From positions 62,001 through 126,000 of the forward strand of contig SVHH01000001.1 in NCBI GenBank assembly GCA_015055945.1: a stretch of DNA of 64,000 nucleotides, given 5' to 3'. The notes under the pieces were generated by a model that saw only the letters and a program-made list of their open reading frames with translations, searched no databases and was not told the DNA's origin. Positions 6,765-15,682 of the stretch are shown one piece after another (within the stretch, counting starts at the first letter, position 1; each line of letters starts with the position of its first letter). The translations under genes were made by a program, and so were the position numbers. The stretch is from Clostridiales bacterium. Lineage in GTDB: Bacteria > Bacillota > Clostridia > Christensenellales > Borkfalkiaceae.

Positions 6765-8009
6765 TTATTTGCCGTCTAAATCGGGATTAAGCGTTATAAT
6801 GTGCTCGCCCTTAATATCCGTTTCGGAAAATTTTTGGTCTTGCAAAACTGCCGCGCGCTTAACCGAGTGATTGCCGTACTTTGCGCGAATTTTATCCACT
6901 GCCACATCAAGTCTATCTTTTTTTTCTTCCGACACACCGTCAAAATCAAAAGACAACTGCTCCGCACCCACGCTAAACGAACTTACCGCAACGCCAAGCG
7001 CCCTTACGGGGTTTTCCCACTTATAAATTTCAGTAAACATTTTATAGCAAGCGTTTGCTATATCTGAAGCAGAACTTGTTGGAACGCTAAGTTTAACTTG
7101 CTTACCGAAGTTTTTAAGCGAGTTATCGGTAATTGAAAGTTTAACAGTACTTGCCTTGCCCACGCCACTTTCTCTTAATCTTGCCGCAACCGATTCCGCA
7201 AGCAGTAATATAAGCGTTTTTGCCTGCTCGAAAGTATATAAATCACGGTAAGAAGTAAGACTGTTACCTATGCTTTTCACCCCTTCTTCCGCGCGCTTAT
7301 CGGCGACAGGCGTATCATCTTCTCCGCTAGCGTAAACTTTAAGCGTATGCCCCCACACGCCGAGTAGCCGCGTCAAAACACTTTCATCAGTAGTAGCAAT
7401 ATCGCCGATGGTGTGTATACCTATTGAATTTAGTTTGTTTTTTGTTGCTTTGCCTACGTAAAGCAATTCTTCCGCGGGCAAATTCCACACGGTTTTTTTA
7501 TAATTTTCGGGTGAAATAATGGTGATTGCATCGGGTTTTTTCATATCCGAGCCGAGTTTAGCAAACACCTTGTTAAAACTTACGCCTATGCTGACCGTAA
7601 CCCCTATTTCTTCTTTAACCGCCTTGCGAATTTGCTCGGCAACCTGCTCGCCAGAGCCGAAAATTCTAAGGCTGTCGGTAACGTCTAACCAGCACTCGTC
7701 AATACCGAAAGGTTCAATGTGGTCGGTAAAGCGCTCATAAATAGCCCTAACCGCTTTAGAAACCTTTAGATAGGACGGAAAATCAGCGGTAACGGTCATA
7801 AGTTTAGGGCATTTTTTCTTTGCTTGCCACAAAACTTCACCAGTTTTAACACCAAACTCTTTGGCGATTTGGTTTTTAGCCAAAACTATTCCGTGCCTAT
7901 CTTCCACGCTACCGCAAACGGCAAGCGGAACGCTTTTTAAGTCGGGGTTTTTCATTACTTCAACCGACGCGTAAAAGTTATTCAAATCGCTGTGCAAAAT
8001 CGTGCGCAT
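6765..8009 (-). CDS. dinB: DNA polymerase IV (Y-family, DinB)
   Basis: 414 aa from the ATG at 8009, which has ggaagg upstream and starts with the family's MRTILHSDLNNFYASVE. The ORF-track start 15 codons earlier lacks support. Catalytic carboxylates are D8 and D104/E105 (GIDECWLD). Palm, thumb and little-finger domains are all present; the C-terminus (GKHIITLNPDLDGK-like tail) does not show a clear beta-clamp motif by eye. The enzyme performs error-prone translesion synthesis. No LexA-type box is seen at its promoter, unlike many dinB genes. Confidence 0.95.
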   Translation of the reverse strand: MRTILHSDLNNFYASVEVMKNPDLKSVPLAVCGSVEDRHGIVLAKNQIAKEFGVKTGEVLWQAKKKCPKLMTVTADFPSYLKVSKAVRAIYERFTDHIEPFGIDECWLDVTDSLRIFGSGEQVAEQIRKAVKEEIGVTVSIGVSFNKVFAKLGSDMKKPDAITIISPENYKKTVWNLPAEELLYVGKATKNKLNSIGIHTIGDIATTDESVLTRLLGVWGHTLKVYASGEDDTPVADKRAEEGVKSIGNSLTSYRDLYTFEQAKTLILLLAESVAARLRESGVGKASTVKLSITDNSLKNFGKQVKLSVPTSSASDIANACYKMFTEIYKWENPVRALGVAVSSFSVGAEQLSFDFDGVSEEKKDRLDVAVDKIRAKYGNHSVKRAAVLQDQKFSETDIKGEHIITLNPDLDGK

Positions 8010-8042
8010 AACCCCAACCCTTCCTTTTTTCTTTATAAAGTT

Positions 8043-8071
8043 ATTATACCACAATGCCTGATTTTTTACAA
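8043..8071 (-). promoter_or_regulatory. Promoter of dinB
   Basis: Minus strand TTGTAA (8066-8071), 17-bp spacer, TATAAT (8043-8048). Confidence 0.7.
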
Positions 8072-8194
8072 CGGATAAAATAAAACAACACTAGCATTTT
8101 TGACAATATAAGTTTAGTTTTGCCAAATTATTCTATATAAGCGTTTTTACTTTGCCCTATAATTACACTACTTAAAAATGTATAAGGGGGTAAT

Positions 8195-8926
8195 ATGAAA
8201 CGCGTTCTTGCTTTTATTCTAGCGGTTATCATTACGCTTTGTTCTTTTAGTTTTAACGTAAAGCCAGCGTACGCCGACGCTCTTTTTGCGCGCATAACTA
8301 CTGAAAATACCCCTTTTTATCCAACCGAATCTTCCACTCAGCCGCTCTTTTATTTGCCTTACACCTATTACGTAAAAGTTTTAAGGTCGGGCGAACACTT
8401 TACACACGTGGAGTGTTACGGCGACGGCGACACCGCCGCTATCGACGGTTTTGTTCCTACCGAAATGCTCTTTTTCGACGGTTTAAGCGTTCAAAATCCT
8501 TTCGTTGTTTTGCAACTTACCACAGTAAACACTGCTGTTTTATATGAAGACGCTGCACTTACCAAACAAACCCAATATATTTTTGAAAACCGCAAATTAA
8601 ACTATTACGGTTTTGTTGAAACGTCAAGTGGAAAAGCGTATTTTGTAAGTTATAACGACCGATTAGGTTATATAAAAGAAACAGACGTTTATCCTTTTTC
8701 TATACCCAACCATCCAAACGAACTGACTTTTTTAACACCTGAAGTGCCCGAAACACCGCCAATCGAAAACACACCGCAACAATCTAACAGCGACTTTTTT
8801 GGGTTAAAAGTAGCAATAATAATATGCATATTGTTTGCGGGCGTAGTAGCGCTGTTCTTTGCCCTATCAAAGCACCCCGATAGAAAGGCTGCCGCCACCT
8901 ATTATGATGATAACGAGTATGAATAA
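8195..8926 (+). CDS. Membrane-anchored surface protein with two SH3-like segments
   Basis: 243 aa, function unknown. Signal peptide at residues 1-28 (cleavage after AYA), an extracellular region of about 165 residues with two SH3b-like stretches, a Pro/Thr-rich linker, a C-terminal membrane helix (AIIICILFAGVVALFF) and a short charged cytoplasmic tail. The second stretch (VLYEDAALTKQTQ) is clearly related to the C-terminal part of the 840-aa protein at 9930 (TLYEDAALTTAIK). SH3b folds often bind peptidoglycan, so a wall-facing role is inferred. Strong Shine-Dalgarno aagggggt; -10 TATAAT at 8158-8163. Confidence 0.75.
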   Translation: MKRVLAFILAVIITLCSFSFNVKPAYADALFARITTENTPFYPTESSTQPLFYLPYTYYVKVLRSGEHFTHVECYGDGDTAAIDGFVPTEMLFFDGLSVQNPFVVLQLTTVNTAVLYEDAALTKQTQYIFENRKLNYYGFVETSSGKAYFVSYNDRLGYIKETDVYPFSIPNHPNELTFLTPEVPETPPIENTPQQSNSDFFGLKVAIIICILFAGVVALFFALSKHPDRKAAATYYDDNEYE

Positions 8927-8933
8927 TTGTTTT

Positions 8934-9461
8934 TTATGCAGATAAACGCATTTTATCTCTAGTAACCTTTGCAGTTGTAGGCTTTTTATAAATACCCTTT
9001 TTAGAGTAACTTTTTTCGTGCGCGATTGTTCTTTTAAGAAGTTCTTTAAAAAAATCAATTTTAAGGCAAGTGCTTTCAAACCATTCATCCGTAGTCCCAC
9101 TCTTTTCAAAGAGTTCAGAAACAACGCTTATTAGTTTAGTCTGTTTTCTAAAATAGGCTCTGCTTTCAAAATCAAAACCTTCAAAATATTCTTTTGGCTT
9201 GCGTTTAAAGTACTTATACTCAATTAAATCTATTTGTTCAAAATCGAGTTTATCTAATACTTCTTCAATCCTAATTTTAAGCGCAAAAAGCGCATCTTTT
9301 TGCTGTGTGTACTCTACTATTCTTTCGCATTGAGTAAGCGCTAAAGAATAATCATTCATAGAAGATAACGCTTTTTTTTCAACTATATCGTCAATTTGGC
9401 TTGCTATAGTTTGCAAATTTGAGTACGCGTAAAGCGCGGTTTTAGCATAATAAACGTTCAT
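8934..9461 (-). CDS. Conserved-looking 175-aa protein of unknown function, possible region-4-like HTH
   Basis: 175 aa with no signal peptide or membrane helix; mainly alpha-helical and charged, with a basic C-terminus (KKPTTAKVTRDKMRL). The middle (LDKLDFEQIDLIEYKYFKR to the RAYFRKQTKLI segment) resembles the layout of phage/sigma-70 region-4-like helix-turn-helix proteins, but the match is by feel only. It faces the 8195 gene tail to tail, 7 nt apart. Its promoter (9511-9540) lies below a LexA-type SOS box (9559-9572), so DNA-damage control is possible. Function not assigned. Confidence 0.65.
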   Translation of the reverse strand: MNVYYAKTALYAYSNLQTIASQIDDIVEKKALSSMNDYSLALTQCERIVEYTQQKDALFALKIRIEEVLDKLDFEQIDLIEYKYFKRKPKEYFEGFDFESRAYFRKQTKLISVVSELFEKSGTTDEWFESTCLKIDFFKELLKRTIAHEKSYSKKGIYKKPTTAKVTRDKMRLSA

Positions 9462-9510
9462 TTTTTTCTCTCCTTGTTTGCCCCATTTTTAAGCATAATT
9501 TATTAGCGCC

Positions 9511-9540
9511 ATTATACTTTTGTGAAAATGCATAAGTCAA
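9511..9540 (-). promoter_or_regulatory. Promoter of the 175-aa unknown gene
   Basis: Minus strand TTGACT (9535-9540), 18-bp spacer, TATAAT (9511-9516). An ggagag Shine-Dalgarno precedes the ATG at 9461. Confidence 0.7.
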
Positions 9541-9558
9541 TATTTTATGTCAATAAAA

Positions 9559-9572
9559 CGAACATTTGTTCG
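9559..9572. promoter_or_regulatory. LexA/SOS-box-like palindrome
   Basis: cgaacatttgttcg keeps both arms of the Gram-positive SOS box (CGAAC-N4-GTTCG). It lies 18 bp upstream of the -35 of the 175-aa gene. A degenerate half-site (cgaacattt) recurs near 9677. Confidence 0.55.
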
Positions 9573-9893
9573 TATTTTGTAATTAAATAATAATGGCTTA
9601 ATATGACACATATTGACATATTAAACAAGAATTTTTGCTAAAAAACAAAAAATAAATAAAATTTTTTGCAAAAATAACGAACATTTTTGTCGATAAATAT
9701 AGAGAGATAAAACATTATGACTTAAATTGTCGAAAAGAAAAAATTTACGCGATTTTTTTGTTTTTTAATAACCTTTTTGACTAAAAAAATAAAATTATAA
9801 ACAATTTTGTAAAAGAAAGCGTTAAAATATAGCGCTTTTTCTTTTATCGCGTACGCTAGAGTAAATTTTATATAAGAAAAGTATTTAAATGTA
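9573..9893. other. AT-rich intergenic region before the 840-aa gene
   Basis: No credible ORF; the 125-aa minus ORF at 9722-10099 is a low-complexity shadow. An imperfect hairpin is visible around 9810-9846 (aaaagaaagcg with cgctttttctttt). Otherwise nothing recognisable. Confidence 0.4.
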
Positions 9894-9922
9894 TTGTAAA
9901 TTTGTGTTTTATGTGTTAAAAT
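9894..9922 (+). promoter_or_regulatory. Promoter placed directly on the start codon (leaderless)
   Basis: TTGTAA (9894-9899), 17-bp spacer, TAAAAT (9917-9922). The ATG at 9930 begins 7 nt after the -10, where transcription should start. No Shine-Dalgarno is present. Confidence 0.6.
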
Positions 9923-9929
9923 ATATGTT

Positions 9930-12452
9930 ATGAAAAAGTTGAGTTTTATTAACGGTAAAAAATTTATAATATCCTTGCTCGTTATTGCCCTGACCTTGTC
10001 TGCGGCAAGTTTTGGGCTTTTTAATTTTATTAAACCCGCAAGCGCGGCGGCAACGACTATACATATTCCAAAAAGTAATTTAGAATATAAAGCGCTCACT
10101 TCCCCTACCGACGCAGTTCACGATAAAAATTATACGGCAATCGTTCACGACGCTTCTCTTCTAGTTTACTTAAACGGAGAATATAAATCGCCCGTTACTA
10201 ACTTTACTTCTATTAAGCAAGTTAAAAAACTCGACAATTCAACGGTAATCGTTTCTGATAACGGCAGTTTATATGAAATCCCCGTGCATAATCTTTCAAT
10301 AAAGAGCGCGATGACCGATACAAATAACAACGTTATCGGCGGTAACTATTTTGACCTTAGTTCAAAATACCTTGTAACCGCATACGGTACAGACGGTGCA
10401 ATTTATTCTAAATCAGGCAGCCGCTATACTTACCTTTCAAAACTCTCTCTTGACGGCGATAAGCCTATTGCTACAAACGAAAACGGTAAAATCTTCTTTG
10501 TAAACGACGGTATTTATATGGTTGATGCAACCGCGCCGCAAGATTCGGCGGTTAAAATTTCCGACCACGTACCAAACAAGATGATAGCCGATAATCAAAA
10601 CGTTTACTATCTAATAAACGGCAGTAATAATGTTTATAAATTAGAGATTGCAAACGGTCATATGCACGAACTCATTGCCAGTGCGCCCGATTACGACTTG
10701 GGTAACCTTATTACCCCCAGCGGTATTTCTTTCAACAGCGGAAACTTAATCGTAACCGACAGCACGCAAAACTCTGTTCAAGAATTTGCTGTTACGGATA
10801 ACGAATTATCTTTTACTGGTTTTGCAATTGCTACAAATAAAACCGCTTATAACAGAATTTCATCTAACGCTACCGACGTTGAAAAACAAGGCGACACGGT
10901 TGCTGTTTTAGATAATTATAAAATTACCGTTATTAAAAACGCAAAGCAGAACAATTATTTACAAAGTAATTATGCTAACTTCATAATGGGTAAGGACGTT
11001 GAAAAGAATATTCAATATTTTGCGCTTGGCGCGTCCAAAATTCTTTACTCAACCACGGCTACTAAGATTAAAATGCTTACCATTGAAAGCGCAACTGAAA
11101 TCTTGGTGAATTTACCAGTTTCTAGCGTTCTGGTTGACGATATATTCTACCAAAGCGGAACTTTCTATCTCTTAGTTCACACAAGCACTTCTTCTATCGT
11201 TTATGCTATTGACGAAAAGGACAGTAGTATGGCTTTGAAAGAACTTATTAATCAGTCTAACTCAAGCCATTTCAGCGCAATTGCCGTTGACGTAATGGAT
11301 AATATTTACTTAGCCGACCAAAACGGCGTTAAAAAATATTCGCTAGACGATGAAGGTAAATACGCGTTAGATTTCGGTCTTGCGGTAACGGGCGTTGAAA
11401 AAATGCAAACCGACCTTGGCGGCAAGGTGTTTATGTTGACCAACGGTGCTGTTAGAGTGTTCGACGGTTCTTCAACCATAAAAACCGCAACCCCCGATGC
11501 CTATATCGATGGAGACGTTTTAAGTTCATTTGCGCTAAACTACGAAAAGAGCGAAGTTGCCCTTTTATATAAAGGTAAGGAATATTTGTGCACTAACGCA
11601 GATATTACCAACGACGCGATTGATAAAGCAACCGTTTCTGATAGCGTTTATATAACGACTGGAGATAATGCCGATATAGACCGTTTAACGCTTGTTAAAA
11701 TTAGAGACGGTGCTAACGTATACTCAGTCAACAAAATTGCACAAAAACTCGAATACAAAGGTTTGACAAAAATAGAAAGTGAATACGTTTACGTTTGTGA
11801 TGTGCGCTTTAGCAACACGCTGACTATGTGCGCTGTTTATGGAAACAACGGTTTGGCACTTGTAAATAAAGCGGACATGCAAAACTATAATGCGGAAGAA
11901 CTTTCTGCGCCTAAAGAAGTTGTTGTTTCAACCGACGTGAACGCTTATTTTATGCCGCTTGTAACTAAGGACGGCGAATTTAGTTTAAGCGGTGAAAACG
12001 CAAGACTTGCTAAAAACACTATCCTTTACCCCACTGCAAGAATAAGCGTTTTAGGTAGAGAATTCTATTACGCAACCGTAACTATTGACGGCAAAGCCTG
12101 CACTTGTTTCGTACCGATAGACTTCACGGCACTAAGCCTTGCTGAAGAAGAACAGCCCGAAAATCACGTTATAGAAAAAGTTAGTGAAGTTACGCTTTAT
12201 GAAGACGCTGCACTCACCACTGCAATAAAAACCATTGCAAACGGCAGCAAAGTAAAAGTTCTCTCTAAAGATAACGGCGTTGCGTTTATTAAAGTAGAAA
12301 TAGACGGTCAAGTTTATTATGGTTATATAAGTGAAAGCGCAATCAATAACGAGCCGCAAATTATGGTTAGAAATATGCTTTTAATCATAGGTGCAACCGC
12401 AGTTGTTGCGGGTACTTTGACCTACTTTATAACAAAAAAGAAAAAGCGTTAA
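9930..12452 (+). CDS. Large membrane-anchored extracellular protein, beta-propeller-like plus SH3-like domains
   Basis: 840 aa, function unknown. A signal peptide (about residues 1-40, ending KPASAAA) leads to about 580 residues with repeated short beta-strand units (for example VDVMDNIYLADQNGVKKYS). These are reminiscent of NHL/six-blade propellers. Two SH3-like segments follow (around 660-720 and 745-800), then a C-terminal membrane helix and a KKKKR stop-transfer tail. The architecture extends that of the 243-aa protein at 8195; both contain LYEDAALT. No catalytic motif is seen. A sensor or scaffold at the cell wall is an inference. The start lies at a probable leaderless promoter. Confidence 0.75.
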   Translation: MKKLSFINGKKFIISLLVIALTLSAASFGLFNFIKPASAAATTIHIPKSNLEYKALTSPTDAVHDKNYTAIVHDASLLVYLNGEYKSPVTNFTSIKQVKKLDNSTVIVSDNGSLYEIPVHNLSIKSAMTDTNNNVIGGNYFDLSSKYLVTAYGTDGAIYSKSGSRYTYLSKLSLDGDKPIATNENGKIFFVNDGIYMVDATAPQDSAVKISDHVPNKMIADNQNVYYLINGSNNVYKLEIANGHMHELIASAPDYDLGNLITPSGISFNSGNLIVTDSTQNSVQEFAVTDNELSFTGFAIATNKTAYNRISSNATDVEKQGDTVAVLDNYKITVIKNAKQNNYLQSNYANFIMGKDVEKNIQYFALGASKILYSTTATKIKMLTIESATEILVNLPVSSVLVDDIFYQSGTFYLLVHTSTSSIVYAIDEKDSSMALKELINQSNSSHFSAIAVDVMDNIYLADQNGVKKYSLDDEGKYALDFGLAVTGVEKMQTDLGGKVFMLTNGAVRVFDGSSTIKTATPDAYIDGDVLSSFALNYEKSEVALLYKGKEYLCTNADITNDAIDKATVSDSVYITTGDNADIDRLTLVKIRDGANVYSVNKIAQKLEYKGLTKIESEYVYVCDVRFSNTLTMCAVYGNNGLALVNKADMQNYNAEELSAPKEVVVSTDVNAYFMPLVTKDGEFSLSGENARLAKNTILYPTARISVLGREFYYATVTIDGKACTCFVPIDFTALSLAEEEQPENHVIEKVSEVTLYEDAALTTAIKTIANGSKVKVLSKDNGVAFIKVEIDGQVYYGYISESAINNEPQIMVRNMLLIIGATAVVAGTLTYFITKKKKR

Positions 12453-12465
12453 AATAATAAAAATC

Positions 12466-12496
12466 AAAAAGCCACCCTGTTATTTAGGATGGCTTT
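12466..12496. terminator. Bidirectional terminator
   Basis: Stem aaaagccaccct / aggatggctttt between converging genes, with A- and T-runs at the ends. Confidence 0.85.
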
Positions 12497-12514
12497 TATT
12501 ATTTTAAATTTTGT

Positions 12515-13219
12515 TTAATCACTGTAAACTGTGGTGTATTCTTCCCTATCGGGTATAATTTTAAGAAGTTCAAATTCTTCATCGGGATCAAAATTGTCAG
12601 CATTTTCGTAAGCGGCAAGTTTTGAAATTGAAACTTCGTATGCTGTCATAGTTTTTATCTCGTCGTCAGTAATACGCTTTTGGTACTCACGGCTTTGAAT
12701 TCTTCCGCTTATTGCAATCTTTTCGCCAACAGCAAGATTTTTAGCAAAACGCGCGTTTCTGCCCCACGCTATACACGGAATATAATCGGATTTATTATAA
12801 GAACGGTTTACCGCAATCAAAACGTCGGCAATTTCACGATTAAAAGGAGTTGTGCGATATATAGGCGGCTTACAAATATAACCTGTTAAAACTATACTGT
12901 TTGGGTTTCTAACAGGCATATCTTCAAGTAATTCTCTAACGAAAACTGTAAGCATCAGTTTACTTTTTCCATCGACCAACTTGTTATAACTTCTAAACTG
13001 ACCTAGTGCGTTAATGGTAACACCAACGCGCAAAGCCCCGTCAGAAATTAGTCGTTCAGACACAGTAACCGGCAAAATATCGCCTTGACCCGAAAGCCTT
13101 TTAACGAGCACACTCATCTCATAAAAACCTTCACCGTAAACTTCGTGTGAAAATTCGGCTTCGGTAACGATTTGACCGCTGATAAAAACTCTGTTGTTTT
13201 TTTCTTGCATAATGTTCAT
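12515..13219 (-). CDS. Single-stranded DNA-binding protein with two OB folds
   Basis: 234 aa. The second OB fold (about residues 105-200: SIVLTGYICKPPIYRTTP, IPCIAWGRNARFA) is clearly of the SSB type. The first (about 8-95) looks like a divergent OB fold (VFISGQIV, ILPVTVSE). Clostridia often carry such a two-domain SSB beside the standard short one. It lacks the usual acidic DDDIPF-type C-terminal tip, so it may not recruit the usual partners. Start chosen at the first ATG, 10 nt after ggagg. Upstream neighbour on the same strand is a deacetylase 25 nt away. Confidence 0.82.
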   Translation of the reverse strand: MNIMQEKNNRVFISGQIVTEAEFSHEVYGEGFYEMSVLVKRLSGQGDILPVTVSERLISDGALRVGVTINALGQFRSYNKLVDGKSKLMLTVFVRELLEDMPVRNPNSIVLTGYICKPPIYRTTPFNREIADVLIAVNRSYNKSDYIPCIAWGRNARFAKNLAVGEKIAISGRIQSREYQKRITDDEIKTMTAYEVSISKLAAYENADNFDPDEEFELLKIIPDREEYTTVYSD

Positions 13220-13244
13220 ATATAAATTTCCTCCAAAGAATTTC

Positions 13245-14006
13245 TTACGAATTTTTTACTTGCGTGCCGTCCGACCTTATTTGATAATTATCTTTATAAA
13301 TAAGTTCAGTTATCGGCACGAAGTTATATCCTTCATTTAATAAGTAATCGATGATTTTAGGAAGTGCTTGTGCCGTGTGCTTGCCTTGATTATGAAAGAG
13401 CACTATCGAACCGCTCCTTACCCTTTCGGTTACCCTTTTATAAATTTCGTTTGCAGATAAATCTTTCCAGTCTAAACTGTCCACGTCCCACTGAATAGTA
13501 AAAAGATTAAGCGAAGTTGCAGTCTTTAATAAAAGGTCGTTATACTCGCCAAACGGTGCGCGAAAAACCTGTACTTTTTTACCAGTAATATCTTCAATAG
13601 CCTTTGTAGAAGTTATAAGTTCACTTTCCATTTTTTCTTTTGAGAGTTTGCTCATGTGCGGATGAGTTGCCGAGTGAGTGCCTATCTCGTGCCCCGCATC
13701 AGCAATTTTTTTGATATAATCGGGGTGTTTTCTAGTCCAAAATTCTACGCAAAAAAACGTACAATTTATACCTTTTTCTTGCATAATTTCAAGAAGATTA
13801 TCGGTATAATCCACACCCCAAGCACAGTCAAAAGATATAGATATTTTTTTATCATCCCTATCAACTCTATAAATAGGCAGTTCTTTAGTCTTGGCGTTAA
13901 CTTCCATAACTCCACCACTAAAAATAATTATAAATATAATTACACCCGCCAAAATAGTGCAAGTAGTGGTCAAAAATATTCGCTTTTTTATTGATGTAAT
14001 AAGCAT
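13245..14006 (-). CDS. Membrane-anchored polysaccharide deacetylase (CE4, PdaB-like)
   Basis: 253 aa. An N-terminal membrane anchor (about 9-32) precedes a NodB-type domain. Visible motifs are SFDCAWG (catalytic D60), HSATH (metal ligands H111 and H115), FRAPFGEYN and LFHNQG (H204). The canonical second Asp of motif 1 is Cys here (FDCAW), as in the PdaB-type subgroup, which in spore formers acts on spore peptidoglycan. A role in sporulation is therefore possible but cannot be shown from this window. Adjacent to ssb on the same strand. Confidence 0.85.
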   Translation of the reverse strand: MLITSIKKRIFLTTTCTILAGVIIFIIIFSGGVMEVNAKTKELPIYRVDRDDKKISISFDCAWGVDYTDNLLEIMQEKGINCTFFCVEFWTRKHPDYIKKIADAGHEIGTHSATHPHMSKLSKEKMESELITSTKAIEDITGKKVQVFRAPFGEYNDLLLKTATSLNLFTIQWDVDSLDWKDLSANEIYKRVTERVRSGSIVLFHNQGKHTAQALPKIIDYLLNEGYNFVPITELIYKDNYQIRSDGTQVKNS

Positions 14007-14112
14007 TATAAAATACCGCCTAAAAAGAATTTTGTCTTAATTTGTCAAAATAGATATTTTTTTTGCTAATAATAAAAATATGCTCGCCCCAAATTAATTA
14101 TGACGAGCATAA

Positions 14113-14146
14113 AAAAATCCCTTGGCAGTTTTGCCAAGGGATTTTA
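14113..14146. terminator. Bidirectional strong terminator
   Basis: Perfect stem aaaaatcccttggca / tgccaagggatttt with a short loop, downstream of the LRR lipoprotein gene. Confidence 0.85.
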
Positions 14147-14170
14147 AATATACATATTTAATTAAATTTT

Positions 14171-15307
14171 TTAAGACACGATTGCACTATTATTACCTTT
14201 CCAGTTAGAGTGCCAATAATTGGGCGTTTTATCGTGTTTTAGAACTATATTTTGAAGTTTTTCGCATCCGTCAAATACGTTTGCGCCCATCCTTATAACA
14301 CTTTTTGCAATAGTAACGTCGGTTAGGTTTTCACAGTTACTGAACGCACCTTTACCTATTGAAGTAATATTGTTAGAAATACTAACTTCAGTAAAATTTC
14401 TACACATAAATGCATAAGGTCCAATGGAAGTTGCACTATTATCAAGGTCGAAAACTTCACAACCAGCGATAATGCTGTTGTTCTGGTTATCGATTAAACA
14501 GCCCTTTTCTACGCGGAAATATCCGTTCCCCACGTGTGAAGTAATTTGTTCAACGCTTTCAAGCATTGAAATCGCTTTGGGGTTTACTATCGAACAATTA
14601 TAATCAATTAAAACTTGTGTTTGACTTAACGAAACAGGTTTTGCAAGGTATATATAAGGGTTTACAATTGAACCAAGATAATAAAAACCGTTGTTTTCAC
14701 TATACTTTAAGTCTTTACATTCATCAATAGATTGTTGATTAATCATTTTACAACGAACGTGAATGTCAATCGTATCAATTAAATACGAATCAACTGAAGC
14801 CATATAAAAATAAGGATTAACTTCGTTCCCTAAATATTTAGCGTTGCCGTACGAATTAAATTTCAAACTGATGCAGTTTAGAAAAGCACTTTCGTCAATT
14901 TCAATAAGCGTTGACGGAATACGCGCTTTTACAATATTTACACAGTTATAAAATGCGCTCTCACCAATAGTTTTAACGCCGTCTGCAATGTTTAATACTT
15001 TAATATGCTTTTCATCTTTAAATGCGTTTTCAGCAATATCGGTTACTGGAAGATTTTTATGTGTTGCTGGGATAAAGAGTTCTTCTAAATTAGTCGCAAA
15101 GTCTTTTCCGCGCACAACGTACCCAGTACCAGACTCATTTAAAGTATACACTAAGCCTTCGGTATAATAATTACACCCACAAAGTGTGCAAACGTAATCT
15201 TTATAAACGTGTGTACAGTCTTTTTTGCAAGCACTCGCAGTAAAAATCGAAAACACTAAAAGTAGATTCAGAAATAATGCTAAAATTTTAACAAAGTTTT
15301 TTTTCAT
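14171..15307 (-). CDS. BspA-type leucine-rich-repeat lipoprotein
   Basis: 378 aa. Lipoprotein signal peptide with lipobox TASAC, so membrane-anchored through Cys27. A small Cys-rich knot follows (CTHVYKDYVCTLCGC), then BspA/LRR_5-type repeats (for example IAENAFKDEKHIKVLNIADGV and ITSIGKGAFSNCENL). These solenoids occur on gut bacteria and protists and are linked to adhesion. The middle third is less regular, with two NPYIYLA/NPYFYMA units. Flanked by its own terminators; no functional partner is visible. Confidence 0.85.
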   Translation of the reverse strand: MKKNFVKILALFLNLLLVFSIFTASACKKDCTHVYKDYVCTLCGCNYYTEGLVYTLNESGTGYVVRGKDFATNLEELFIPATHKNLPVTDIAENAFKDEKHIKVLNIADGVKTIGESAFYNCVNIVKARIPSTLIEIDESAFLNCISLKFNSYGNAKYLGNEVNPYFYMASVDSYLIDTIDIHVRCKMINQQSIDECKDLKYSENNGFYYLGSIVNPYIYLAKPVSLSQTQVLIDYNCSIVNPKAISMLESVEQITSHVGNGYFRVEKGCLIDNQNNSIIAGCEVFDLDNSATSIGPYAFMCRNFTEVSISNNITSIGKGAFSNCENLTDVTIAKSVIRMGANVFDGCEKLQNIVLKHDKTPNYWHSNWKGNNSAIVS

Positions 15308-15416
15308 ATATCGTTACCCTTATAATTTATCTATTATATAATATCACTTTGCACATAAAAAATCAAGTGTATTTAAAAACAGTTTACAATCCCTATTATG
15401 TGTAAATTTTCCCAAC

Positions 15417-15446
15417 AAAAAAAGTCGGTTATAAAACCGACTTTTT
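15417..15446. terminator. Terminator behind the oxygen-defence cluster
   Basis: Nine-bp stem aagtcggtt / aaccgactt with A- and T-runs on both sides. Confidence 0.8.
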
Positions 15447-15473
15447 TATGTTTTTATATGTTAAGGAAAAACT

Positions 15474-15671
15474 TTAACCCATTAAAACTTCGCTGATTAC
15501 GTCCAATACTTTTTGATAACAGCCACCGCAACCCGTGGTGCAGTGGGTAACGTTTTGAACGTCTTTGAAAACCTTTTCAACGTCTTCAAGTTTAGTGTGG
15601 GTTTCTAATGCTGTTGCTATATCGTGATAAGTAACTTTTGCACAGTTGCAAACGGTGTAATTTTCTTTCAT
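15474..15671 (-). CDS. BFD-like [2Fe-2S] protein
   Basis: 65 aa. Cysteines occur in a CNC pair (residues 8 and 10) and CTTGCGGC (residues 44-51), the layout of the bacterioferritin-associated ferredoxin (BFD) fold that binds one [2Fe-2S] cluster. It lies 11 nt after the rubredoxin gene and is probably its co-transcribed electron-transfer partner. Confidence 0.88.
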   Translation of the reverse strand: MKENYTVCNCAKVTYHDIATALETHTKLEDVEKVFKDVQNVTHCTTGCGGCYQKVLDVISEVLMG

Positions 15672-15682
15672 TTCTTCACCTA

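Noticed and set aside
9722-10099. 125-aa minus ORF
   Set aside because: Low-complexity Lys/Phe translation of AT-rich promoter DNA, antisense to the signal peptide of the 840-aa gene.
8195-12452. Toxin or adhesin system for the two surface proteins
   Set aside because: No toxin domain, sortase motif (LPxTG) or export partner is visible; only an anchored ectodomain can be supported.
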